From Rubritalea squalenifaciens DSM 18772 (GTDB taxonomy: Bacteria > Verrucomicrobiota > Verrucomicrobiia > Verrucomicrobiales > Akkermansiaceae), in NCBI RefSeq assembly GCF_900141815.1, contig NZ_FQYR01000004.1, forward strand, positions 558,001 through 622,000: 64,000 nt of DNA. Reading direction: 5' to 3'. The translations under genes were made by a program, and so were the position numbers. Positions 44,451 to 52,543 of this stretch are shown one piece after another; within the stretch, counting starts at the first letter, position 1; every line of letters begins with the position of its first letter. The notes beneath the pieces are model-generated. The model was not told where the DNA came from and searched no databases. It saw only the letters and a list, made by a program, of their open reading frames with translations.

Positions 44451-44552
44451 CCAGAACGGAAATCTCTGGTAAACGAGCCGTCCCGCTTGGTGTCCCTGAC
44501 ACCTAAATTCCTGCGGAGCACAGTTATTAACCATTAAGAAAACCGTATCACC
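44451..44552 (+). promoter_or_regulatory. rpsM leader with two hairpins
   Basis: The intergenic region before rpsM holds CCAGA/TCTGG (44451-44469) and GGTGTC-CCT-GACACC (44489-44503), small hairpins with no T tract, and TAACC 21 nt before the start. In many bacteria S4 represses this operon through a leader structure; whether these hairpins do so is open. Confidence 0.3.
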
Positions 44553-44927
44553 ATGGCACGAATTTTCGGAATCGAAATTCCAAATGAGAAGCGCATCGAA
44601 GCGTCTCTCCCATATATCTACGGCATCGGACCAACAACTGCTAAGAGAATTCTCGAGCACGCTGGTGTAGATGCTGATATTCGCACAGGTCAACTCACAG
44701 AAGAGCAACTCGTTAAGATCGCCACGGTGATCACTTCCGAGGGGATCATCATCGAAGGTGACCTTCGTCGTGAGCGTCAAGCTGCCCTTAAGCGCCTGAC
44801 CTCCATTAACTGCCACCGCGGTCAGCGCCACAAGCGCGGCCTTCCAGTTCGTGGTCAGCGTACCAAGACTAATGCCCGTACACGTAAGGGTAAGAAGCGC
44901 ACTGTAGGTGTGGTAGGTAAGAAGTAA
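44553..44927 (+). CDS. rpsM: 30S ribosomal protein S13
   Basis: Protein of 124 aa. It has the full S13 pattern: [26 protein letters not shown] at the N-terminus, [45 protein letters not shown] in the middle and C-terminus. The small-subunit head protein contacts S19 and tRNA. It is the first gene of an rpsM-rpsK-rpsD operon (19 bp and 38 bp gaps). There is no Shine-Dalgarno sequence. Codon use is highly biased. Confidence 0.98.
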   Translation: MARIFGIEIPNEKRIEASLPYIYGIGPTTAKRILEHAGVDADIRTGQLTEEQLVKIATVITSEGIIIEGDLRRERQAALKRLTSINCHRGQRHKRGLPVRGQRTKTNARTRKGKKRTVGVVGKK

Positions 44928-44946
44928 CCTTTGACCTGTTAATAAA

Positions 44947-45492
44947 ATGTCTGAAGAAACAAAGAACACAGAAGCAGTTGAGGAAGAAGTAAAAGCTCCT
45001 GCTGCACAGGAAGCTACTGAAGCTCCTAAAGCTGAAGAAACAGCTGAAGCTCCTAAAAAAGAGGAGAAGAAGCGCGATATTTTTGCTGAGCTCGCTGGCG
45101 CTGAGGAAGCTGACACCAAGATTCACAAAGCCAAGAAGAGCAAGAACGTTCACTCCGGTATCGTTCACATCACAGCCACTTTCAACAACACACTTGTCAG
45201 TGTAACAGACTCAAACGGTAATGCTATCGGTTGGTCTTCTGCTGGTAAGATGGGCTTCAAGGGTTCCCGTAAGTCCACCGCATATGCTGCACAGGTTGTC
45301 TCCCAGGACGCATGCCGTCAGGCAATGTCTCACGGTCTTAAGTCCGTTGAGGTTCGCGTAAAGGGTCCAGGTGCTGGTCGTGAGTCCGCAGTTCGTGCTG
45401 CACAGGCTCTCGGTCTTGAAATCACTTCAATCAAGGATGTAACTTCCGTACCACACAACGGTTGCCGTCCTAAGAAAGCACGTCGCGTATAA
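44947..45492 (+). CDS. rpsK: 30S ribosomal protein S11 with acidic N-terminal extension
   Basis: Protein of 181 aa, about 50 longer than typical. Residues 1-55 are an extension rich in Glu, Ala, Lys and Pro ([16 protein letters not shown]...). The conserved domain starts at about 68: [50 protein letters not shown] and the [19 protein letters not shown]-terminus. S11 sits on the platform and contacts the mRNA exit channel. There is no Shine-Dalgarno sequence. The extension starts at the first ATG, with no alternative start close to the core domain visible. Confidence 0.97.
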   Translation: MSEETKNTEAVEEEVKAPAAQEATEAPKAEETAEAPKKEEKKRDIFAELAGAEEADTKIHKAKKSKNVHSGIVHITATFNNTLVSVTDSNGNAIGWSSAGKMGFKGSRKSTAYAAQVVSQDACRQAMSHGLKSVEVRVKGPGAGRESAVRAAQALGLEITSIKDVTSVPHNGCRPKKARRV

Positions 45493-45530
45493 TTTTAACG
45501 AAGGAACCAAACTACTAACCACAATTTATT

Positions 45531-46142
45531 ATGGCACGATACATTGGCCCTAAAGATAAAATCAGCCGCCGTTTCGGTGTAGCCCTCTTCGGTCCTTCCA
45601 AGGCTCTTGAGCGTCGTAACTTCCCTCCAGGTCAGCACGGTCTCCGTGCAGGTCGTCGTAAGAAGTCTGACTACTCAGTAGCTCTCGGTGAGAAGCAGAA
45701 GCTTCGTTTCCAGTACGGTGTACTTGAGAAGCAGTTCCGCGCATACTACGCAGAGGCAGCTCGCCAGCGTGGCATTACCGGTGACACTCTCGTTCGCCTT
45801 CTTGAGACTCGTCTCGACAACGTTTGCTACCGTCTCGGTTTTGGTAACACCCGTTCCGCTGCTCGTCAGTTTGTGAACCACGGTCACGTTACTGTAAACG
45901 GTACCAAGGTAGACATCGCTTCCTACCAGTGCAAGCCAGGTGACGTAATCGAAGTTGCTAAGAAGCCATCTTCACAGCAGCTCGGTCTTCGCGCACTCGA
46001 TCTCACACAAGCAGTACCTCTCAAGGACTGGTTGACTATCGATCGCGAGAAAATGTCCGGTACTGTTGCTCGCCTTCCAGAGCCAGAGGACATGGATCAC
46101 GGTGTTAACGTTCAGCTCGTGGTTGAACTTTACTCCCGATAA
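45531..46142 (+). CDS. rpsD: 30S ribosomal protein S4
   Basis: Protein of 203 aa of the zinc-free type (no Cys cluster at the N-terminus). It has the S4 RNA-binding fold region TRLDNVCYRLGFGNTRSAARQFVNHGHVTVNG and the usual LPEPEDMDHGVNVQLVVELYSR end. Primary 16S-binding protein and candidate repressor of its own operon. rpoA and rplQ, which normally follow, are absent: a strong terminator comes after 31 bp. Confidence 0.98.
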   Translation: MARYIGPKDKISRRFGVALFGPSKALERRNFPPGQHGLRAGRRKKSDYSVALGEKQKLRFQYGVLEKQFRAYYAEAARQRGITGDTLVRLLETRLDNVCYRLGFGNTRSAARQFVNHGHVTVNGTKVDIASYQCKPGDVIEVAKKPSSQQLGLRALDLTQAVPLKDWLTIDREKMSGTVARLPEPEDMDHGVNVQLVVELYSR

Positions 46143-46173
46143 TTTCAGGAATTGCCTCCGGGCAGTATCTTTC

Positions 46174-46210
46174 GAAAAAGGCGTATCGCAATCTGCGGTA
46201 CGCCTTTTTC
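46174..46210. terminator. bidirectional terminator of the rpsM-rpsK-rpsD operon
   Basis: Stem GAAAAAGGCGTA (46174-46185) / TACGCCTTTTTC (46199-46210), with CGCA/TGCG inside and a 3-nt ATC loop. The A/T ends serve as T tracts in both directions. Confidence 0.95.
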
Positions 46211-46258
46211 ATTGGTGGTAATCTTAGATGAGGAAGAAGGGGGGGAATGGCGGAGAGA

Positions 46259-46867
46259 TTAAATAAAGGGGTTATTCTGCTTCTCGTGATCGATTGAGGA
46301 GACAGGCCCATGGCCTGAACACAGGGCTGTTTCGTCCGGCAGGGAGTAGAGGTGCTTTTTGATGCCTTCGACAAGCAGTTCGTGAGAGCCTCCTGGTAGG
46401 TCAGTCCGGCCCATGGATTCAGCCATGAGAGTATCTCCGGCGAAGACAACATCGAGCTCAGGAATGTAGAATGCGACGCTGTCCGGCGAGTGACCGGGGA
46501 TGTGGAAGATCTTGATCTCCAGGTCTCCAATTTTGATCTCGTTTTCACCATCAAGCAGGGTGTCAGCCTCGAATGGGGTGATGTTTACCGGGAGGCCCCA
46601 GTTTTCTCGTGCTTCCTTCTGGCGAATCAGAGTTTCAGAGTAAGGTGAATGCATGAGCACCTTCACTCCCATGTTTTGCAGGGCCTCAACGTCCTCTGTG
46701 TGGTCGAAGTGTTGATGGGTGAGGAGAAGGTGGGTCGGTTTTAGGCCGTGATCCTGAATGACTTCGTGAATAAGAGCTGGAGCGTCGATGACGATGCATG
46801 TTCCGTTGTGATCAACAATGAATCCATTGGTGAAAACGTGTCCGCCAGTATAGCTGTGAATAGGCAT
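46259..46867 (-). CDS. metallo-beta-lactamase-fold hydrolase (glyoxalase II-like)
   Basis: Protein of 202 aa from the ATG at 46867 (MPIHSYTGG); the frame to 46927 adds residues unlike the family. The zinc motif THQHFDHTED (His51, His53, Asp55, His56) is followed by the GHSPDSVAFY, FAGDTLM and CSGHGPVSSIDHEKQ blocks. It is a short glyoxalase-II-type MBL without the C-terminal helical domain; a thioester or lactone hydrolase role is the usual guess. It converges on the ribosomal protein operon. Confidence 0.92.
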   Translation of the reverse strand: MPIHSYTGGHVFTNGFIVDHNGTCIVIDAPALIHEVIQDHGLKPTHLLLTHQHFDHTEDVEALQNMGVKVLMHSPYSETLIRQKEARENWGLPVNITPFEADTLLDGENEIKIGDLEIKIFHIPGHSPDSVAFYIPELDVVFAGDTLMAESMGRTDLPGGSHELLVEGIKKHLYSLPDETALCSGHGPVSSIDHEKQNNPFI

Positions 46868-47050
46868 AACAATGAAAGGTGATTGAAAAATCTGACGTGA
46901 GTGTAGCGTGGGGTAATTGAGCCGCAATGCCTTTCTGTGATTTGCTGGCTGTGTGTCATGCTATGGATGATCTTTTCCTTTACGGGACGTATGTGAAGGT
47001 TAGAGTTCCAAGGCTTCTTAGTTGATATAGCTGGTGAAGCGTCGTTAACC

Positions 47051-47806
47051 ATGGCTTCCAAGGAGAAAGATAAAATTGATACACTCCAAAGTGTCGAGCT
47101 TGGTGAGGGGGTAGAGATCCTTCTCCGGATGGCTGGGCCCTTTCCCCGTGCCATGGCTTTACTGTTAGATTATTTGATTATCATCGGAGTCATTGTGGTG
47201 CTGTGGATCATCATGTCGATTCTTTCCAGCTGGTTCCCTCGGAACGTAATCATAGGTATTTTGCTGTTATGCTTTTTCATGCTGGGCTGGGGCTATTTTG
47301 CCTTTTTTGAATCCGGTAAGCGTGGAGCTACTCCGGGTAAGCGAGCCTTGGGTTTACGTGTGGTTGATAGGTCTGGAAATGAGGCATCGCGGGGGCAGGT
47401 TCTCGTGCGCAATCTCTTGAGATTTGTTGATATGCTGCCAGGTGTGCCATCTGCCTCAGTCGGAATTATGATCGGAGGTTATGGCTGTGGACTAACATCC
47501 AGCCTGTTATCGAAAAAATTCCAGCGTCTGGGCGATATGGTGGCGAACACCGTGGTCATCTACAGTACTCCTGTCAGGCACCTAAGCTCTGCGATACCGC
47601 CAGTTTTAAAGAGTGTAGCTCCTCCGGTTGTTCTTACTAAAGAAGAACAGGCGGCTATTGCTGCATTCAGGGAGAGAGCTGGGCTGTGGTCTGAAGCGAG
47701 AAGGATTGAGCTGGCTGATCATGCTTCGGCGGTCTCAGGCTCAAAGGGAAGAGAGGGGATGACTAAATTGTTAGGGGTGGCTCACTGGCTGACAGAAAGG
47801 GATTAA
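47051..47806 (+). CDS. RDD-family membrane protein
   Basis: Protein of 251 aa. The RDD domain (about 24-175) starts GPFPRAMALLLDYL and includes GKRGATPGKRALGLRVVDRSGN, RGQVLVRNLLRFVDMLPG and the RLGDMVANTVVIY end, over three to four helices. It opens a tight six-gene operon (RDD, SpoIIM, DUF4129, DUF4350, MoxR, DUF58). Function is unknown; the membrane proteins of such operons are thought to be served by the MoxR ATPase. Confidence 0.9.
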   Translation: MASKEKDKIDTLQSVELGEGVEILLRMAGPFPRAMALLLDYLIIIGVIVVLWIIMSILSSWFPRNVIIGILLLCFFMLGWGYFAFFESGKRGATPGKRALGLRVVDRSGNEASRGQVLVRNLLRFVDMLPGVPSASVGIMIGGYGCGLTSSLLSKKFQRLGDMVANTVVIYSTPVRHLSSAIPPVLKSVAPPVVLTKEEQAAIAAFRERAGLWSEARRIELADHASAVSGSKGREGMTKLLGVAHWLTERD

Positions 47807-47807
47807 T

Positions 47808-48779
47808 ATGAAGGTCAAGGATTTCGAGCAAAAGCATATCCAGAAATGGAACCACTACGAGGCTACGGTTGCAGCTCTGGAGAAAGGGCAGAAGAATGTG
47901 GCTGACGTAGAGGAGGTTCCTAAGATGCTTCGTGAGCGTTGTAACGAACTCGCTCTGGCTCGTCACCGCATGTACAGCGTGCCCATGTGCGAGTATCTGA
48001 ATCAACAAGTGATCCGCGGGCATAAATTGACGGTTAGAAACAGTGGTGGGTTTACTGAAAAAATACTGCGCTTTTTCGCCGTTGGATTTCCACAGTCCAT
48101 CCGGAATGAATGGAAATTGTTTGTACTGTGCTGGTTGGTTTTCCTGATCCCTTTGTTTGGGATGTGGGCCTCCATCCATTATGATATCGATTGGGTTCGT
48201 AGCATTCTGGGTAGCTCAGGAATGGAAAGCATGGACGAAATGTACGGCAAAGACGCTCGCCCTTTGTCTGAGGGACGAGGTGAAACCGGGGCCGATTTCT
48301 TGATGTTTTCTCACTACGTGAATAATAACATCGGTATTGATTTTCAAATTGTAGCTGGCGGGGTCTTGGCCGGGGTAGGGAGTTTGTTTATTCTCTTGAT
48401 GAATGGTCTCGGGATCGGTGGGGCAATGGCTTATGTGATGGAGTATGGAGATCCAGTGCGCTTTTTTAGTTTTGTTTCAGGGCATGCTCCTTATGAGCTG
48501 ACAGGTATGGTTGTCGCAGGGATGGCTGGCATGCGCATTGGCTTAGGGATTCTCAATCCAGGGAGAATGACTCGTGGACGTGCTTTGTTAGAGAGTGGTA
48601 AGAAGGGCCTTCCTTTGGTTTATGGAGCCTTTGCTCTGACCTTTCTTGCCGCCTGTGTGGAGGGATTTTGGTCTGCCGGTCCAGCGTCCAGCACGATCAA
48701 GTACTGGGTTGGTTTTGCGGGGTGGGCCGCCCTAGCGTACTACTTTATTTTTGCGGGAAGGGGGAAACGTGCGGCTTGA
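47808..48779 (+). CDS. SpoIIM-like (stage II sporulation protein M) membrane protein
   Basis: Protein of 323 aa with a cytoplasmic helical N-terminus (about 1-70; HYEATVAALEKGQKN) and about six helices after residue 100. The conserved hydrophobic blocks NNIGIDFQIVAGGVLAGVGSLF and GHAPYELTGMVVAGMAGMRIG identify the SpoIIM family. It starts one base after the RDD stop (TAATATG). In non-sporulating bacteria the role is unknown. Confidence 0.9.
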   Translation: MKVKDFEQKHIQKWNHYEATVAALEKGQKNVADVEEVPKMLRERCNELALARHRMYSVPMCEYLNQQVIRGHKLTVRNSGGFTEKILRFFAVGFPQSIRNEWKLFVLCWLVFLIPLFGMWASIHYDIDWVRSILGSSGMESMDEMYGKDARPLSEGRGETGADFLMFSHYVNNNIGIDFQIVAGGVLAGVGSLFILLMNGLGIGGAMAYVMEYGDPVRFFSFVSGHAPYELTGMVVAGMAGMRIGLGILNPGRMTRGRALLESGKKGLPLVYGAFALTFLAACVEGFWSAGPASSTIKYWVGFAGWAALAYYFIFAGRGKRAA

Positions 48780-50271
48780 GGATGTAACGGCTGAGATTCG
48801 TCCACGCGGACGCTGGGAGTCGATCGACTTAGGCTGTGCTCTGGTCCGTGAGAATTTCGGTAAGGTGCTCATGTCATGGATTGTGACGGTGGTGCCCTTG
48901 TGGTTTTTGGTGATTAGCGTCTATCAGCTCTGGCCATGGCCGGAAGGTAGGCCATGGATGGCTCTACTTACCTGCTGGTGGTTATTACCGGTATGTGATC
49001 GCGTACCTTTGTTCGTGATCAGCCGTGCCCTGTTTGGCGAGGATGTGAAGTTGCGTGAGGTCTTCAAGGCCTGGCCTCGCATGTTTTTTAAAAGATCGAT
49101 CAAGCTTCTGACTCTGGAGCGTTTCTCACCCGGGCGCGGGTTGGCCCAGCCAGTGCTCGAGCTTGAAGGGCTCAAGGGATCTGCCTATAGGAGCCGAGTC
49201 AATCTGCTAGCCAGAAATGGCGGTGAGGGTGCCACTCAGGCAATTCTGATTAGTTGGGTACTTGTCTTATGTTCGATGTTTTCGGCCTGGTTTATCTATC
49301 TGAGCTTCATGGGCTTGTTTGGAGACAATGTAGAGATTGAAGAATTCTGGGTGAAACATGTCTTGGCTACCGAGGCCTCATTTGTACCAGCCTACTATAT
49401 ATGGGTTTTACTAGGTTTGTATCTGATGTCGGTGACTTTGATTCAGCCATTCTTTGTAGGAGCAGGCTTTGCCATGTACATCAATAGCCGGACGATCACT
49501 GAAGGGTGGGATATCGAGCTGGCTTTCAAGCGAATGAGCGAGAGGGTTTCCTCAAGCGGGTTGGGAATTGGTAGCAAGATTGCTTCTTTGCTGATTGCTG
49601 GTGCCAGTTTCTTGATGCTCGGTGGAAATGCTCTCAGCCAGGAGAAGAATGAGCGCCTCGAGAAGGTGGTGGCTGATGAGAGGTTTACGATTCATACTGA
49701 GGAGTATGAAGATTACGTGAGCGATGATCATGTAGACTTACCGGATGGTGACATTCCAGATATGAGTGGGTTTGCTGTCATTGGGAATCTATTATTTTGG
49801 GTGATTCTTGGAGTAGCGATAGCTGGCATCGTCTGGCTGATTTACCAAAATAGGCACGTGTTCTCAGGTGGGAAGTCCATAGCAAGTCAGGTAAATGCCC
49901 CAAGCATCAAGACAGTAATGGGAATGGAAGTCACTTTGGAGAGTCTTCCGGATGACGTGGTCAAAGCCGCCCACGAAGCCTGGAGGCTGGGTGAGCATCA
50001 GAAGGCATTGAGCCTGCTATATCGCGGTTCCATTGCTTGGTTGGTGAACTATGGGCAAGTCCAGATCGGAGAAGGGGATACTGAGCGCGATTGTGAGTTG
50101 GCCGTGGAGAAAGCACAGGCTGGCGATAAGGCGAGGTATTTTAGTCGCCTGACGATTGCTTGGGTGAGGTTGGCCTACGGCAAGATCAAGCCCAGTGAGG
50201 ATGAATTTCATAGCTTGTGCCGCGATTGGATGTTCAGCAGTAAACCAGTAGAAAGGCTGGGTGCTGCGTGA
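48769..50271 (+). CDS. membrane protein with C-terminal DUF4129
   Basis: Protein of 500 aa from the GTG at 48769, preferred over the upstream TTG (48751) because a good GGAAGGGGG ribosome-binding site precedes it. It overlaps the SpoIIM stop by 11 bp. Helices lie at about 25-60, 150-180, 210-245 and 335-360. The DUF4129 domain is at about 385-490 (AAHEAWRLGEHQKALSLLYRGSIAWLV, EGDTERDCELAV). In the same operon as MoxR. Confidence 0.9.
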   Translation: MRLEDVTAEIRPRGRWESIDLGCALVRENFGKVLMSWIVTVVPLWFLVISVYQLWPWPEGRPWMALLTCWWLLPVCDRVPLFVISRALFGEDVKLREVFKAWPRMFFKRSIKLLTLERFSPGRGLAQPVLELEGLKGSAYRSRVNLLARNGGEGATQAILISWVLVLCSMFSAWFIYLSFMGLFGDNVEIEEFWVKHVLATEASFVPAYYIWVLLGLYLMSVTLIQPFFVGAGFAMYINSRTITEGWDIELAFKRMSERVSSSGLGIGSKIASLLIAGASFLMLGGNALSQEKNERLEKVVADERFTIHTEEYEDYVSDDHVDLPDGDIPDMSGFAVIGNLLFWVILGVAIAGIVWLIYQNRHVFSGGKSIASQVNAPSIKTVMGMEVTLESLPDDVVKAAHEAWRLGEHQKALSLLYRGSIAWLVNYGQVQIGEGDTERDCELAVEKAQAGDKARYFSRLTIAWVRLAYGKIKPSEDEFHSLCRDWMFSSKPVERLGAA

Positions 50272-51506
50272 TGAGGTGTCTTACATATCTTGCCGTAGTG
50301 ATCGCTGCATTAATGGTCTCTGGCTGTGATAAAGGCGACTATGTCATTAAAGAGCGAGTGCTGGGCTACCAGGGCTTGGCTCGTAAAAACCCATACCTAG
50401 CGGCTGAGCTGTATCTACAAGCGTCTGGTATAGACGCCAGCTCGATGACGGGAGTTGTCAAAATGGATGTAGAGGAGGGGCTTGTCTTTGCTCCTGCATC
50501 CACGCTCAGATCCACTGGGGACGCCGAACGAGCCATTGAATGGGTGGTACAAGGTGGACATTTTGTGATTTTCCTGCAGAGAGCTGAGGACTATTGGAAG
50601 GATGTAGGGGTAGGTGCCGATCATGACCCTGAGTGGTGGAATGATGAGTATGATGAGCAGTTAGGCTTGAAGCACCTGTTGGAAAAGCTCGATCTGGAGC
50701 TGGTGACGGTAACAAATCCCCCCTATTTGGACATCGATTTGGAGGAGGCTACCGAGGAGGGAATGAGCGCCCGGGAAAAGACACAACGTGGTCTCATCTT
50801 GCCGAACGCCGAGGTCTCTCGAGTTGACACAGGGTATGATGAATTTGAGCTACTGTTGGGAGGTACCCAGCGTGTGAAGTCTGCGAATGGTCTCAGTTAC
50901 ATGGATGATTGGAGTGACCAAGGCGAGGAACACAGCTTTTACAGCCGGCCTTATGGAGGTGGCCGCGTGACGGTGATTTCGGATGGTAGAGTCTTTCGTA
51001 ACCCCTATCTTGGGATGAAAGATCACGCCGCGATGCTCGACTATTTGAGTGATACATCTCCACCGGGGAAGGTTGTATTCTCACTGGGGAAAGTACGCAG
51101 CTTCATGTCCATGTTGATGGAGTATGGCTGGATGGCGGTGTTTGCTCTCTTGGTGCTGTTGGCACTCTGGCTCTGGAAAAATCTACCTAACTTTGGTCCC
51201 AAGATGGATGTGGTGACCGGTCATTTCCGGAGCTATGAGAAGCAGCTCTTGGCGACAGGTGATTTCCTCTGGACTCACAAGAAAGACGATTCTCTGCTCA
51301 ATCCACTCCGGAATGAAGTGAGACGCCGTTGCGGGGCATTCGGCCATGACGCTATCGCGGAAGAGACCCTTTTTGAAAACTTGCACAGCAGCTCAGGCCT
51401 GAGCCTGGAACTGATCCAGGAAGCCATGACCAAAACCCAAGTTCACGACGCCACCACGATGGTGCGCATTACCCAAAACCTTCAAACTATTCTCAAATCA
51501 CTATGA
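50271..51506 (+). CDS. DUF4350 lipoprotein-like membrane protein
   Basis: Protein of about 411 aa. The ATG at 50271 lies within the TGATG overlap of the preceding stop; a GTG three bases earlier is possible. A lipobox (VSGC) follows the leader, then DUF4350 hallmarks LARKNPYLAAELYL and the ATPase-like GGHFVIFLQR region. One transmembrane helix at about 285-305 is followed by a cytoplasmic tail. Having both a lipobox and a later helix is unusual. It overlaps moxR by ATGA. Confidence 0.9.
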   Translation: MRCLTYLAVVIAALMVSGCDKGDYVIKERVLGYQGLARKNPYLAAELYLQASGIDASSMTGVVKMDVEEGLVFAPASTLRSTGDAERAIEWVVQGGHFVIFLQRAEDYWKDVGVGADHDPEWWNDEYDEQLGLKHLLEKLDLELVTVTNPPYLDIDLEEATEEGMSAREKTQRGLILPNAEVSRVDTGYDEFELLLGGTQRVKSANGLSYMDDWSDQGEEHSFYSRPYGGGRVTVISDGRVFRNPYLGMKDHAAMLDYLSDTSPPGKVVFSLGKVRSFMSMLMEYGWMAVFALLVLLALWLWKNLPNFGPKMDVVTGHFRSYEKQLLATGDFLWTHKKDDSLLNPLRNEVRRRCGAFGHDAIAEETLFENLHSSSGLSLELIQEAMTKTQVHDATTMVRITQNLQTILKSL

Positions 51507-52525
51507 ACGAAGAACAGGAACTTAACACCACCACTGAAACTGCCTATACTCCTCAGAGTAGCTACAATCCGCCAGTAACGGAAACTCGCTCTGTGGAAAT
51601 CGTGAACAAGATTCGCGAGCAGCTATTGAAAGTCGTGTTCGGTCAGAAGCACGTGGTGGATCAGGTGATTGCCACCTTCCTTGCTGGCGGGCATGTTCTG
51701 TTGGAGGGTAAGCCTGGTCTCGGCAAAACCCACATGGTGGTGGCTTTGGCTCACACCTTTGGTGGGGCGTTTCGCAGAATCCAGTTCACACCGGACTTGA
51801 TGCCTTCAGATGTCACCGGCTTCACTTTGTTCGACATGAAGAGTCAGACCTTCCAGGTTCGCCGTGGACCAGTATTTACGAGTCTCTTGCTTGCCGATGA
51901 GATTAACCGTGCACCAGCCAAGACTCAGGCCGCGCTGCTAGAAGTAATGCAGGAGCGTCAGGTAACCATCGATGGTGAGACCATGAAGCTGGATCCTCCA
52001 TTCATGACCCTCGCGACACAGAACCCGATCGAGCAGGAGGGTACCTATCCTCTGCCAGAGGCTCAGTTGGACCGTTTCTTGATGAAGGTGATCATTGATT
52101 ACCCGAATCACGCCGATGAAGCCGAGGTAGTGCGCCAAGTGACCGGAAGTCAGGGGCTCAAGGCTGAAGCTGTGGAGCAGATTTGTTCACCTCAGGAGAT
52201 CATTGATGCGCAAAAAGAGGCGGCTGCGATCCGCTGCGTTGATGAAGTCGTGGCTTATGCCGTTAATATTACCAGAGCAACACGTTCCGCTCAGGGCATC
52301 AGCCTGGGTGCGGGGACTCGTGGTGCTATTAGCTTGGTTCGAGTCGCCAAGTCCTATGCTCTGATGCAGGGCCGTGATTTTGTGATTCCAGATGATATCA
52401 AGGCGGCATCTTTGCCGGTACTGCGTCACCGGGTTCAGCTAGCGCCAGAATTGGCGATCAGCGGGCAAAATGTGGATGATGCGATTACTGCGATTGTGGC
52501 TAGTGTAGAAGCGCCTCGCCAATAA
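51503..52525 (+). CDS. MoxR-family AAA+ ATPase
   Basis: Protein of 340 aa with a 30-residue polar N-terminus. Walker A GKPGLGKTH (69-77), Walker B LLADEINRAPAKTQAALLEVMQE, sensor region ATQNPIEQEGTYPLPEAQLDRF and a lid with HRVQLAP. MoxR chaperones help assemble or activate membrane or metal-containing complexes. ATGA overlap with DUF4350; 18 bp before the DUF58 gene. Confidence 0.96.
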   Translation: MNEEQELNTTTETAYTPQSSYNPPVTETRSVEIVNKIREQLLKVVFGQKHVVDQVIATFLAGGHVLLEGKPGLGKTHMVVALAHTFGGAFRRIQFTPDLMPSDVTGFTLFDMKSQTFQVRRGPVFTSLLLADEINRAPAKTQAALLEVMQERQVTIDGETMKLDPPFMTLATQNPIEQEGTYPLPEAQLDRFLMKVIIDYPNHADEAEVVRQVTGSQGLKAEAVEQICSPQEIIDAQKEAAAIRCVDEVVAYAVNITRATRSAQGISLGAGTRGAISLVRVAKSYALMQGRDFVIPDDIKAASLPVLRHRVQLAPELAISGQNVDDAITAIVASVEAPRQ

Positions 52526-52543
52526 ATTGAGAAGTCCGCATAA

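Noticed and set aside
44391-45119. 242-aa minus-strand frame across rpsM and rpsK
   Set aside because: Shadow of the ribosomal protein genes; Ser/Ala-rich sequence mirrors their biased codons.
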